Positions 53,437 to 61,710 are shown, counted from the first letter of the stretch. The stretch is DNA of 64,000 nucleotides from Cyanobium sp. Cruz-8D1 (GCF_024345975.1 NZ_JAGQCD010000015.1:18819-82818); one strand, 5' to 3'. The notes: generated by a model not told the origin, from the sequence alone. Numbers and translations: made by a program.

Positions 53437-55149
53437 TCACTGTTGGATAGTCGCCAGTGGGCGGGCCAAGTGCCGCAGCCGCTGCAATGCCTCCCTCTGA
53501 GTCGAAATCTTGCGTTGGAGATCGGCTGCAGCCTTTTGGGCGGCCTGTTTCTCGGCGCCGAGGGCGTCGCGTTCACCCTGCGCTTTTCCCAGCTCCGCCT
53601 CTAAGGCCTGCACGCGGGCAACTTGCTCATCGCGGTCTTGCTGTGCTTGTTGCAAGGCTTGAATGTGGTTGTGGAGTTTCTGCTGGAGATCGGCTGCAGC
53701 CTTTTGGGCGGCCTCTTTCTCGGCGCCGAGGGCGTCGCGTTCGGACTTCCAGGTGACCACCTCCGCCTCCAAGGCCTGCACGCGGGCAACTTGCTCATCG
53801 CGGTCTTGCTGTGCTTGTTGCAAGGCTTGAATGTGGTTGTGGAGTTTCTGCTGGAGATCGGCGGCAGCCTTTTGGGCGGCCTCTTTCTCGGCGCCGAGGG
53901 CGTCGCGTTCGGACTTCCAGGTGACCACCTCCGCCTCCAAGGCCTGCACGCGGGCAACTTGCTCATCGCGGTCTTGCTGTGCTTGTTGCAAGGCTTGAAT
54001 GTGGTTGTGGAGTTTCTGCTGGAGATCGGCGGCAGCCTTTTGGGCGGCCTCTTTCTCGGCGCCGAGGGCGTCGCGTTCACCCTGCGCTGTTCCCAGCTCG
54101 TCTGCGAGGGTCTGGAGCTGGGCGGCCTGCGCATCGCGAGCCGTGTGGGCTTGTTGAAGTTCTTGAAACGAATGCTCTTCGGCAACTTCCAACTTGGTAA
54201 AAAGCTGGGATATGAGGAATGCCTCTGATGCGATCGCTTCTTGATCATGTCTCTCAGCCAAAAGCTCATCGCGACGATCCTGGGAGGTATCGACTCCGGC
54301 AAGGCTTTTCAGCTTTAGAAGCAAACCACCCTTTTGAAGGCCTAAATCTTCGCGTTGATAGTCTAGGCCGAACGACGCAAATATTTCTTCCCAGGCTAAT
54401 GAAACCTCCATTCCTTCATCGCTGAGCATATCATCAAGAAGAAAGTCGATAGCTGCATCCATGGAGCTGCAGGCATTGAGAACCAGCGGAACCGCTGGAT
54501 AGCGAGCCCAGCGTCCCGTGAATTTAGATGGACTGTTGATCAGAACCAACAGCTTCAGTGTACAAGGCAGATCGGACTGCGATAACGCACCATTAAGTGA
54601 TCTCAGGGTCTCTGAAATGGACTGGATGCATGAGTAGTAGCTGTACTTCCCCGTAGAATCACTCCAAGGGCAGAGGGAGGCAAGGAGCAGTTTCAGCTGA
54701 TTGTGGTTGCCGCATCTGCTCACCAGATCAGCAGTGTTTTGGTAAGATCGCTCTGAATGTTCAAAGGAAAGTAAGCGTAGTGAGCCATGTGTGCCAGTAT
54801 CTCGTTCGGAGCCAAGCAACTCTAGGGCTCGTAAAATCAACAAGGTGCTGGAGCCGCTTCCGAATTCAATAATCAAGTCGTAGGATTCTTCCCGGACCTT
54901 GTGAACCAGCTTCAGCGCAAAATCTGTTGAGATGGGACACTCATGCATGGAGCTAAGCACATCTCCCACGAGAGCTTGCAGTGCTTGGTGAGTCTCCAAC
55001 TGCATGGTGGAATTGGCAATCTCCATGCTGATTTGCGTAGAGAGCTGGGAGCGCAAATCCAGAATGACCTCTGACTGCTGGCGTACGCGGGAGATCAAAT
55101 CCTCAGCCTGATCGCCAGCCTGGGATTGATCTCGTTTGGATTCAGACAT
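53437..55149 (-). CDS. Methyltransferase-like domain fused to a tandem-repeat coiled coil
   Basis: 570 aa from the ATG at 55149, which has GGAGAG six bases upstream. Residues ~1-290 include a methyltransferase-like fold: DLIIEFGSGSSTLLILRALELLG (motif I), LLSFEHSE (acidic end of strand 2), LLVLINSPSKF where relatives have a D-G-P-P-G loop, and WARYPAVPL. From about residue 320 a coiled coil runs to the C-terminus, containing three perfect or near-perfect 56-residue units that begin ERDALGAEKEAAQ and a partial fourth. The D-to-N change in the DG-PP loop may mean loss of catalysis. The overall plan recalls WbdD (methyltransferase/kinase plus coiled-coil ruler), but no kinase domain is seen. Confidence 0.72.
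   Translation of the reverse strand: MSESKRDQSQAGDQAEDLISRVRQQSEVILDLRSQLSTQISMEIANSTMQLETHQALQALVGDVLSSMHECPISTDFALKLVHKVREESYDLIIEFGSGSSTLLILRALELLGSERDTGTHGSLRLLSFEHSERSYQNTADLVSRCGNHNQLKLLLASLCPWSDSTGKYSYYSCIQSISETLRSLNGALSQSDLPCTLKLLVLINSPSKFTGRWARYPAVPLVLNACSSMDAAIDFLLDDMLSDEGMEVSLAWEEIFASFGLDYQREDLGLQKGGLLLKLKSLAGVDTSQDRRDELLAERHDQEAIASEAFLISQLFTKLEVAEEHSFQELQQAHTARDAQAAQLQTLADELGTAQGERDALGAEKEAAQKAAADLQQKLHNHIQALQQAQQDRDEQVARVQALEAEVVTWKSERDALGAEKEAAQKAAADLQQKLHNHIQALQQAQQDRDEQVARVQALEAEVVTWKSERDALGAEKEAAQKAAADLQQKLHNHIQALQQAQQDRDEQVARVQALEAELGKAQGERDALGAEKQAAQKAAADLQRKISTQREALQRLRHLARPLATIQQ
53490..54078 (-). repeat. Tandem coding repeats, 168 bp
   Basis: Three full units (54078-53911, 53910-53743, 53742-53575) and a partial fourth (from 53574) repeat with an exact 168-bp period, i.e. 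56 codons or eight heptads. Units are almost identical at the DNA level, so the array is young or kept uniform by recombination. Confidence 0.93.
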
Positions 55150-55255
55150 GAAAGCTCTCCAGCATACATTCATCCTATCTGGGGGCATTGGTCACGGTCC
55201 TTCGAAGCACTTAATTAGTTAGCAAGCTCCATCAGCAGACCTTCCCCGCCTAATC

Positions 55256-55271
55256 TGGTACGCATGTACCA
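55256..55271. other. Short inverted repeat upstream of the IS1595 remnant
   Basis: TGGTAC and GTACCA flank a GCAT centre just before the transposase fragment. It may be part of the element end or an operator; nothing else distinguishes it. Confidence 0.3.
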
Positions 55272-55283
55272 TGAGTGCGCGCC

Positions 55284-55835
55284 ATGGCCATGAGTCGAAT
55301 CCAGTTTCAGGCAGGCCTGTCGCTGCCCGAGTTCATCCAGCTCTATGGCACCGAGGAGAATTGCGAGGCCGCTCTGGAGCAGGCGCGCTGGCCTGATGGT
55401 TTCCATTGCCCCCGCTGTGAGTGCAAGGAGTACGTGCCCGGCAACGCCACCGAGGCCATCCGCGAGCGCTTGATCGACGCCAGCTGGATCATTGAACTGG
55501 TGTCCTCAGGCCAACGTGACGGCAAGCCATTCCGCCACGTCCACCAATTCATCACGACGATGCGTTCCAGCCCAAAGGCCTTGCTGCGCCTTGTACGACA
55601 GCGTTGGGCCATCGAGAACGAGTGGCACTGGGTCCGTGATGTGCAACTTGGCGAGGACGCCCACCACTACGCCGAACGCAACGGAGTTCAGGCTCTGGCG
55701 CTACTGCGCACCCTGGGCCTCAACCTGCTGCGGACCAATGGCTTCCGCTCCATCAGGGCTGGATTGATGGCCGTGGCCCACGACATCAACAGGATGCTCG
55801 GCTGGAGCGGAATCAAGGCGCTGGAGAGGGATTAA
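55284..55835 (+). pseudogene. Chimeric ORF: IS1595 transposase N-terminus joined to ISAs1 transposase C-terminus
   Basis: The first ~50 residues (SRIQFQAGLSLPEFIQLYG ... CPRCECKEY) are the IS1595 zinc ribbon. After a junction somewhere in 55435-55490 the frame reads ISAs1 transposase C-terminus: RWAIENEWHWVRDVQLGEDAHHY, then GVQALALLRTLGLNLLR. The open frame is an accident of the insertion, not a functional fusion: neither catalytic domain is complete. Confidence 0.85.
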
Positions 55836-55836
55836 C

Positions 55837-55856
55837 GAGACTTTCAGTCGGCCCTG
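55837..55856 (-). repeat. ISAs1 right terminal inverted repeat
   Basis: Read on the minus strand this is CAGGGCCGACTGAAAGTCTC. It resembles the left end at 63272 (CAGGGCTGATTCAAAGTGTG) and the right end at 62831 (16 of 20 bases). The IS1595 reading frame resumes immediately after it. Confidence 0.75.
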
Positions 55857-55857
55857 G

Positions 55858-56339
55858 GATGAGGTCTATGTCCTGCGGGGAAAGGTACAGGTCGATGATG
55901 CCTACCTTGGCGGAGAACGCTGCGGAGATAAACTTGGTCGTGGATCAGAGAACAAGGTGCCGATCGTGGCAGTCGTCTCTATCGATGATGCGTGCCACCC
56001 TGTTTACGTTAAGCTTACCACCGTGGCCACGTTCTCTTTTGCCGCCATCGCTGACTGGTCACAGGATTCACTGGCAATAGGATGTGAGGTGAGGTGATCT
56101 CAGATGGGCTGGCCTGCTTCCGCGCCGTGACAGAAGTCGGTTGCCTGCATCAAGCTGTGGTCGTGAAAGGACGTCATCCCAATGAACTGCCGGTATTCCG
56201 CTGGATCAACACGGTCCTAAGCAACTTGAAAGCCAGCTTCAGCTGCACCTTTCATGCCCTGATATTTGATAAGTACTCTGATCGCTACCTGGGTGCCTTG
56301 ATTTTCCGCTTCAACCGACGCTTCAACTTGGCAAAATGA
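55858..56339 (+). pseudogene. IS1595 transposase C-terminal (DDE) part, frameshifted
   Basis: The first stretch encodes VYVLRGKVQVDDAYLGGE...GRGSENKVPIVAVVSID, with the first catalytic Asp. A 5-bp tandem duplication of GAGGT (56086-56095) then breaks the frame inside GCEV|VISDG. The second stretch (from 56094) continues VISDGLACFRAV ... RWINTVLSNLKASFSCTFHAL...RFNRRFNL to a stop. The duplication alone makes it a pseudogene. Confidence 0.88.
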
Positions 56340-56617
56340 CTGAGCGAGTGGTTCATCCCATCTGAAGCTGCGGCGCTCGGCCGGAACGCATCTTAAGGAG
56401 TGCTGGAGCTAGCTACCTAATCAAGTCGAAGCATGCCCTTCCTGCACTTGAGCAATGATTCCCAAGGCAACCTGGCCAGAGTAGCCAGAAAAGCCATTCC
56501 CCTCTTTGCCCATGACCTGAATGGGCGTGCCACGAGAACGGTGTTGATATAATTCTACTTGCCGTAGAATCAGTTGATGTACTGGGCTAGTCTGCCTACT
56601 ACCATAATGAATCCCGA
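56340..56617. other. Intergenic 278 bp after the IS1595 remnant
   Basis: A 39-codon ORF from 56433 (start MPFLHLSNDSQGNL) resembles nothing I know. The last ~60 bp before the next gene are AT-rich and probably hold its promoter; no clear -10/-35 pair or ribosome site can be assigned. The right end of IS1595 should lie near 56340-56400 but I could not define it. Confidence 0.4.
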
Positions 56618-57328
56618 ATGACCACCGATCTCAGCTCGCAATCTGACTTGATCACTCAACTGCGCAGCCGCGTTGAGGGGATGGCAGAGCGCGCCGGGCA
56701 GGAACGTGATGCCCTGAGGGCAGAACGCGACCAGGTGGTGCAGGAACGTGATGTCCTGAGGGCAGAACACGACCAGGTGGTGCAGGAACGTGATGTCCTG
56801 AGGACAGAACACGACCAGGTGGTGCAAGAACGTGATCTCCTTAGGGAAGAACGCGACCAGGTGGTGCAGGAACGTGATCTCCTTAGGGAAGAACGCGACC
56901 AGGTGGTGCAGGAACGTGATCTCCTTAGGGAAGAACGCGACCAGGTGGTGCAGGAACGTGATCTCCTTAGGGAAGAACGCGACCAGTTGGTGCAGGAACG
57001 TGATCTCCTTAGGGAAGAACGCGACCAGGTGATGAAAGCTTTGCTGCATGTATTTCCTTACGAACATTATGCTGAAGCGAGACCAGACCTAGCACGTATG
57101 ACTAACGACGAGCGGGTTATCCACTTTGTTCGTGCCGGTATTCATGAAGGGCTATCTCTTGAATGCTCGATGCTTTGCGAGAAGCTTGAAGCCATGCATG
57201 TTGAAAAGTCTCAACTTCTTGTCGCAAGGCTCAGTGAGCTGGAGGTTCTTGTTTCTGACTATTCAGCGCGTCTTTCCGTTTTGCAGGACTTGTTTGTTAG
57301 GCTATCTATGGAGAAGTACGACTCATGA
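56618..57328 (+). CDS. Coiled-coil protein with eight 14-residue tandem repeats
   Basis: 236 aa. After ~25 residues comes a coiled coil made of eight 14-residue units of consensus VVQERDLLREERDQ, i.e. two heptads each. The C-terminal ~90 residues form a small domain (LHVFPYEHYAEARPDLARMTNDERVIHFVRAGIHEGLSL) that resembles the short helical domain seen after YDPxxYLxxNPDV-type sequences in glycan-related proteins, followed by another coiled coil. Function unknown. The stop overlaps the start of the sulfotransferase gene (ATGA), so the two proteins are probably made together and may be partners. Confidence 0.75.
   Translation: MTTDLSSQSDLITQLRSRVEGMAERAGQERDALRAERDQVVQERDVLRAEHDQVVQERDVLRTEHDQVVQERDLLREERDQVVQERDLLREERDQVVQERDLLREERDQVVQERDLLREERDQLVQERDLLREERDQVMKALLHVFPYEHYAEARPDLARMTNDERVIHFVRAGIHEGLSLECSMLCEKLEAMHVEKSQLLVARLSELEVLVSDYSARLSVLQDLFVRLSMEKYDS
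56705..57040 (+). repeat. Tandem coding repeats, 8 x 42 bp
   Basis: The word CGTGAT recurs at 56705, 56747, 56789, 56831, 56873, 56915, 56957 and 56999, an exact 42-bp period. The first three copies carry variant bases; copies four to eight are nearly identical. 42 bp is 14 codons, or two heptads. Confidence 0.95.
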
Positions 57329-58626
57329 ACTCTATTTGGCAGTCATCTCGTGACGCCTTTGCTGATGTGTTGCAAGCCTTGACGTCAGCCTCATGGCGAA
57401 GGGTTGATTTAATTGCCGCTCTGATTCGCAGCGAACCTTATAAGGAGGATAATCTTCACCATCTCTTTTTGCGTGCCATCTGCTCCATTCGCGATGAGGG
57501 CGAATTCAAGAGTCATTTAAACTTGCTCGCGAAGGATTGTATGGCAGCTGCGGTTGAGCTTTCTATCGCTGGAGCTCATCTCAGTCTTTGTTCTCAGTTC
57601 CTATGCTTTTGTCAAGTCGAAAGGGCAAGACGCGAGGCCCTTGCTTTTGGGCAATATGCAATTGCCGCGGCGCATTCGATTGGGTTTTCTCTTTCGGATT
57701 CTGAACAGGAAATGGTACTTGAGCGGGCGAGTTCCTTGCCTGCTCGGATTGAGTCGCAGCAAAGCCTATTGTTGGCGAAAACCCTAGGCCATATTCCCAG
57801 AAGGATGCTTTTTGTGCTTGGTATGCATCGAAGCGGCTCTTCAGCGCTTGCCGGCATGCTGCGAGACATCGGACTTGATGCGCCGATTGACTTGATGCCG
57901 CCAACAATAGATAACCCCAAGGGATATATCGAGTCGATTGGTGTGATGGCTGAGAATGAAAAGTTGTTGTGTGCTCTTGGTACAAGCTGGAGACTAGACA
58001 AGCCTCTGCCTCGCGGCTGGATAGACCAGCAGTCTGCCGCTGAATGGCGTCTAGCTCTTTTGCATAGGTTCCGAGAAGCATTCGGCGGAGGTGATTTTCC
58101 GGTTGTTAAGGATCCGCGCTTTTGTGTTCTTCTGGCTGGTTTGAGTTGCTGGTTGCAGGCAGATGTCATCGACTTTCAATTTGTTTTACTCGTTCGCCAT
58201 CCTCTTGAAGTCGTGAGCTCACTATTGGCGCGGTCTCAAGAACCGATTGCTAAAGATACTTCCTTGCGATTGTGGATTCAAAGTGTTTTGTACTCTGAGC
58301 GTGTCACGCGGGGAATGCAGAGAAGGGTAGTAATTGCCGAAGACTTGTTTGAATCACCGGCTCACGTACAATCTGAACTGCATAGCTTTATTGAGCCAGA
58401 TGCTTTCGAAGATGGATGTGAGATATTATCACCTTTCGTGGATCCTGAGCTGCATCACCAGCGCTTCAGTGTCAATATGCTGGGGCAGCACGCTTGGGGT
58501 ATGAGCCAATGCGATGTGCTTGAAGATCTGGCAATAAAGATCTACGATGAAATCAAGACCAATCAGGAGGCTTTACAGGGAGAGTGCCTTGATAGACTCT
58601 ATAATCTCTGGATTCATATAGCTTGA
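57325..58626 (+). CDS. Sulfotransferase-family protein
   Basis: 433 aa. The N-terminal ~155 residues are helical and unassigned. The PAPS-binding loop is MLFVLGMHRSGSSALAGML, then NPKGYIES, a conserved VVKDPRF, and the second site FVLLVRHPLEVVSSLLAR. This is a common bacterial family in exopolysaccharide loci, likely sulfating a glycan. The sequence is AT-richer than Region 1. Its ATG overlaps the preceding coiled-coil gene stop. Confidence 0.82.
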   Translation: MNSIWQSSRDAFADVLQALTSASWRRVDLIAALIRSEPYKEDNLHHLFLRAICSIRDEGEFKSHLNLLAKDCMAAAVELSIAGAHLSLCSQFLCFCQVERARREALAFGQYAIAAAHSIGFSLSDSEQEMVLERASSLPARIESQQSLLLAKTLGHIPRRMLFVLGMHRSGSSALAGMLRDIGLDAPIDLMPPTIDNPKGYIESIGVMAENEKLLCALGTSWRLDKPLPRGWIDQQSAAEWRLALLHRFREAFGGGDFPVVKDPRFCVLLAGLSCWLQADVIDFQFVLLVRHPLEVVSSLLARSQEPIAKDTSLRLWIQSVLYSERVTRGMQRRVVIAEDLFESPAHVQSELHSFIEPDAFEDGCEILSPFVDPELHHQRFSVNMLGQHAWGMSQCDVLEDLAIKIYDEIKTNQEALQGECLDRLYNLWIHIA

Positions 58627-58651
58627 TTGTGGTAACTTGGTTACACGCTTC

Positions 58652-58708
58652 TGCCCCCTTTGTCAGAAAAGAAGTTTGCTCGGTCTGACTCATCCACCAA
58701 AGGGGGCA
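58652..58708. repeat. 11-bp perfect inverted repeat in the intergenic gap
   Basis: TGCCCCCTTTG at 58652-58662 is repeated as its complement at 58698-58708, with a 35-bp spacer. It lies just after the sulfotransferase stop. It may be a terminator-like structure or the remains of a small mobile element; the bases after it are not T-rich. The rest of the 190-bp gap shows nothing I can assign. Confidence 0.6.
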
Positions 58709-58816
58709 AACCGAGGACCATGAAACCGATCTCAGTTCAGTCAGTGCAGTCTGAGAACCGCCATAGCATGAGCTCGCCCAACCGACACCATTGGCACACT
58801 AGGCAAAGCGGCTGTT

Positions 58817-59932
58817 ATGCTAGTTGCTTATAGAAGAATAGCACCTTTGTCAAACTCCTTTTACGAAATCTCTGAACTGCTAAAAAACGTGCCGTGTCTG
58901 CACGGGGACGAAGACCATGTGCTCACCGAACACCTACTTTCATTAGAAACCAATTACCTACTCCCTATACGCAATTCGCTGCTAGAGGCGAAGCGCGAAT
59001 ACTCTTTGATGTTGCCACTCAGACTTGGCAGAGGGTTCTGGGCAGCCGGAGATAGGCTTGAAGACACATATTGTGCGACGAAGCAAGGAGCCGCTCTTGA
59101 TATTGAGAGACTCATCAAGGAGCCCTGGCTTGAGTTTTATATTCTCTTGAGATATGCGGATTTCACCAGCGCAAAAGTCATAAGCTTTGTCCATGTACCT
59201 AAATGCTTTGGCTCGAAAATATCTAAAGACATTTCTTCTTCGGTCGGCGATAGCCACCTTAGGCATTACAATACAATCAGGCTAAATCCGTCATGGGTGC
59301 GCCCCTGGCAGCGAGTTAATGATGCACGAGCTCTGCTAGCGTCCCTCTCCGAGATCAGCATCTTATATATTAGCGGGCATATTTCTCTTGCTGATATGCG
59401 AATCTCCGGGTTAGACCGCAAATCATCATTTCTTTTTTCGACAATTCGTGATCCTATTGAAATCATCATAAGTCATGCCAACTATATTGTTTCATGTCTT
59501 CAACGCCACCCCTCTCGACCTGACTCTCAGAACTGGAGCAGGCTCTGCAAGCTCGAAGAGATACCGATTGAATCAATGATTGACTCATGCCCTGATCAGC
59601 TTGCTCTTAAGATTATTGAATCAAGCTTCTTTTCAAGAAATTACTCCAATCTTTTACACAAAGCATTTGCTCCAGCTAAAGACTCCAGTACTCAGGAAGT
59701 TCATGATCATATCGAAATCTGCCCAAAATGCCATTTGTATTCAATTGATACAGTTCCTGGCCTTTATGGAGAGCTTGGCATTAAGGCCGCCACTAATGAT
59801 CGGTTCAACGAATCTAGTCGCTATATAGACAGGCGTGGTTTCCATTCATCTGTACGTAGTGATGTTCGTCTCTTCTTGATAGGCAAGGACTTGCCACTTT
59901 GGCCTGTTTTAGCCTCTTTGGCTAAACGTTAG
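58817..59932 (+). CDS. Divergent Sulfotransfer_2-type protein
   Basis: 371 aa. SFVHVPKCFGSKISKDI aligns with the PAPS loop of carbohydrate sulfotransferases (F.HIPK.AGTS), ISGHISLADM with their conserved GH block, and FSTIRDPIEIIISHANYI with the 3'-phosphate site (RDP...S). The loop lacks the usual Thr/Ser after Gly-x and has Phe-Gly-Ser instead, so activity is uncertain. A Cys pair (EICPKCHL) near residue 300 is unusual for the family. There is no signal peptide. The next gene starts 3 bp after the stop. Confidence 0.6.
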   Translation: MLVAYRRIAPLSNSFYEISELLKNVPCLHGDEDHVLTEHLLSLETNYLLPIRNSLLEAKREYSLMLPLRLGRGFWAAGDRLEDTYCATKQGAALDIERLIKEPWLEFYILLRYADFTSAKVISFVHVPKCFGSKISKDISSSVGDSHLRHYNTIRLNPSWVRPWQRVNDARALLASLSEISILYISGHISLADMRISGLDRKSSFLFSTIRDPIEIIISHANYIVSCLQRHPSRPDSQNWSRLCKLEEIPIESMIDSCPDQLALKIIESSFFSRNYSNLLHKAFAPAKDSSTQEVHDHIEICPKCHLYSIDTVPGLYGELGIKAATNDRFNESSRYIDRRGFHSSVRSDVRLFLIGKDLPLWPVLASLAKR

Positions 59933-59935
59933 CCA

Positions 59936-61000
59936 ATGAGACTAGCTAAAGCTCGTACCACAAGCATGGAATCAGATCGCCTTCTTAAGTACTGCTGCTT
60001 TAATTTATCCAATGATCACCAAGCCATAAGCCGGCATACGCAGCTCAAGGCAATCGGGAGCACACTTAGATTTGTTAACTCATGCATGCATAGGAATTCA
60101 CGCCACGAATCATATGCCTATTTTCTTGCCTACAATCAGGCAATTTTTCAAGAAGTCTTCCGCTACGACTTTGACAGCCACATTAGACCTCCTCATTTTA
60201 ATGGTTACGCTTTCCCAATTATATCGGCTCTTGCGGAACAGGGAATTCATGGTTCAATCCCACTCGTTATTGGTGATAATATATCATATTGGCCTGAGCA
60301 TGTATTTGCAAAGACTCGCCCATCTAGAGAAGGTAACGTATCATTGCTCAGGCTTCAGCCTGTCAAGCACTGGACAGGCTTAGATCGAATAGCAAGACAT
60401 GACGTACCTATAACAGGAAAAAGTGATACATGCATCTTTCGTGGAGCGACTACTGGTTTTTTTTGGGATAACAGCTACGGTATCAGCACGTCCGCTAGAT
60501 GTCGGCTGATGCACGCGTATGGCAATCTTGCTAGCAAAGCCAAGCGAAACTCTATTGACATTGGCTTCACTGGAATCACTCCGCGAATGAAACATGCAAA
60601 TAAGGACATATGTGAAATGGCCTCTAGGATGCTAAAGGACAGAATGGCCATGGAACAGATACTTAGCCACAAATATATTCTTTGCCCGGAAGGTAACGAT
60701 ATTTCAACTGGTCTAAAGGCGATTCTTGCATCAACATCTATACCTATAATGCCTGCCCCAACTGTCGAGTCTTGGCTACTTGAATTTGACTTGGTACCCT
60801 GGAAGCACTATGCACCTGTCATGGATGACTTCAGTAACTTGTTGAAAGTGTTAGAGCAATTGCGCTCAGATCAAGAGCTTCAGCGTTACATTGCAGAAAG
60901 TGGACGCGAATACATCCTTTCATTCCTTAATGATGATGTCGAGAGATCACTAAACTCCCATATACTACTAAGCTATTCTGGTAAAGGCAGCCGTGCTTAG
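59936..61000 (+). CDS. Glycosyltransferase family 90 (CAP10-like)
   Basis: 354 aa. The family motifs are CIFRGATTGFF, then HKYILCPEGNDISTGLKAILASTSIPIMPAPTVESWLLE and VPWKHYAPVMDDFSNL, which match the GT90/CAP10 block K-Y-x-l-x-x-x-GND-x-s-x-x-l-K. GT90 members transfer xylose or glucose in capsules and lipopolysaccharide. The gene is very AT-rich compared with the chromosome. The stop codon overlaps the stop of the convergent hydrolase gene by 3 bp. Confidence 0.85.
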   Translation: MRLAKARTTSMESDRLLKYCCFNLSNDHQAISRHTQLKAIGSTLRFVNSCMHRNSRHESYAYFLAYNQAIFQEVFRYDFDSHIRPPHFNGYAFPIISALAEQGIHGSIPLVIGDNISYWPEHVFAKTRPSREGNVSLLRLQPVKHWTGLDRIARHDVPITGKSDTCIFRGATTGFFWDNSYGISTSARCRLMHAYGNLASKAKRNSIDIGFTGITPRMKHANKDICEMASRMLKDRMAMEQILSHKYILCPEGNDISTGLKAILASTSIPIMPAPTVESWLLEFDLVPWKHYAPVMDDFSNLLKVLEQLRSDQELQRYIAESGREYILSFLNDDVERSLNSHILLSYSGKGSRA

Positions 61001-61710
61001 CTTATGCGCTCAAATGCAATATTTGTGGAGTCAAAAACTGCTTCTATCTGCTCTGTATTTGCATTGCACATAACTAAATCAATTATAGTCGGCAAGCAGC
61101 CATGCTTCTTTAGAAACATGGCTACCCCGTGATCAGAGTCCTTGATGATCCAATGACTTCTTTTCGGAGCTTTGCGAAAGAGCCTCGCATGTTTGATTTC
61201 ACCACTAGTCCCTCCAGAGAATATGTACTCATCTACACTAAGACTAGGAAGCAAAGCGTCAACGGTCTTGAATCTCCAGTTCCTGATATTATTTCGATAC
61301 TCATCCCAGCTTGCATCGCCTAGGCTGGGAAAATAGTCATGGTGAACACTATATTGAGGAGCAAAGGCTAGAATGGAATGTGCTCCAAGAAACGGTCCCA
61401 ACAGCAATGCATTGGTACCACCCATGCTGTTTCCTATAGATATAACTTTGTCATAAGCAGTATCGCCGGACCATCTGCTAAAAACTTCTGCTAGCCTTTC
61501 TGGGTTGATCGAATTTCCCCATGATCTCATCTTGTCAGAAACAAATAACGCGTCACCTATAGCCATGCATGACCCAACGAATTCTTCCCTCTGAATGTTA
61601 ATCCCGCCCATTGCATGGCCTACCCCTGTAAATGAAATCGAACAAAAGGAAGACATTCTTCTCTTGATGCCTTTGACTCGGACTGAATCATCCTCATAGA
61701 CTAAGTTCAT
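60997..61710 (-). CDS. Alpha/beta hydrolase-like protein
   Basis: About 237 aa from the ATG at 61710; the frame also allows an ATG at 61815, inside the upstream gene. The nucleophile elbow is SIGNSMGGTNALLLGPF, followed by SILAFAPQYSVH, and a possible catalytic His in SDHGVAMFLKKHG. A G-V-G-H turn (FTGVGHAMGG) may form the oxyanion site. The activity could be esterase, lipase or transacylase; nothing fixes it. It follows the methyltransferase-like gene on the minus strand and probably shares its transcript. Confidence 0.65.
   Translation of the reverse strand: MNLVYEDDSVRVKGIKRRMSSFCSISFTGVGHAMGGINIQREEFVGSCMAIGDALFVSDKMRSWGNSINPERLAEVFSRWSGDTAYDKVISIGNSMGGTNALLLGPFLGAHSILAFAPQYSVHHDYFPSLGDASWDEYRNNIRNWRFKTVDALLPSLSVDEYIFSGGTSGEIKHARLFRKAPKRSHWIIKDSDHGVAMFLKKHGCLPTIIDLVMCNANTEQIEAVFDSTNIAFERIS

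Larger units (their letters stand above)
55284..56339 (+). mobile_element. Decayed IS1595-family element with an ISAs1 remnant nested in it
   Basis: An IS1595 (ISXO2-like) transposase is split. Its zinc-ribbon N-terminus is at 55284-~55440 and its DDE domain resumes at 55858. The intervening ~400 bp is the 3' end of an ISAs1-family transposase in the same direction, ending with that element's right terminal repeat at 55837-55856. The ISAs1 left part is missing. Both transposases are dead, so the element cannot move by itself. Confidence 0.85.

Noticed and set aside
50669..55149. Repeat arrays as a CRISPR or satellite.
   Set aside because: All arrays are in frame within coiled-coil genes, have no spacers of unique sequence, and lie in heptad-multiple lengths.
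55284..55835. A novel zinc-ribbon/transposase fusion protein.
   Set aside because: The two halves match two different IS families, and the rest of each transposase is found broken next to it, so the ORF is a chance product of insertion.
56570..57067. A 165-codon ORF on the minus strand and a 66-codon ORF in another plus frame, both with striking repeats.
   Set aside because: They are shadows of the 42-bp array: a period divisible by three keeps all frames open. The coding frame with heptads and a following gene overlap is the plus-strand one at 56618.
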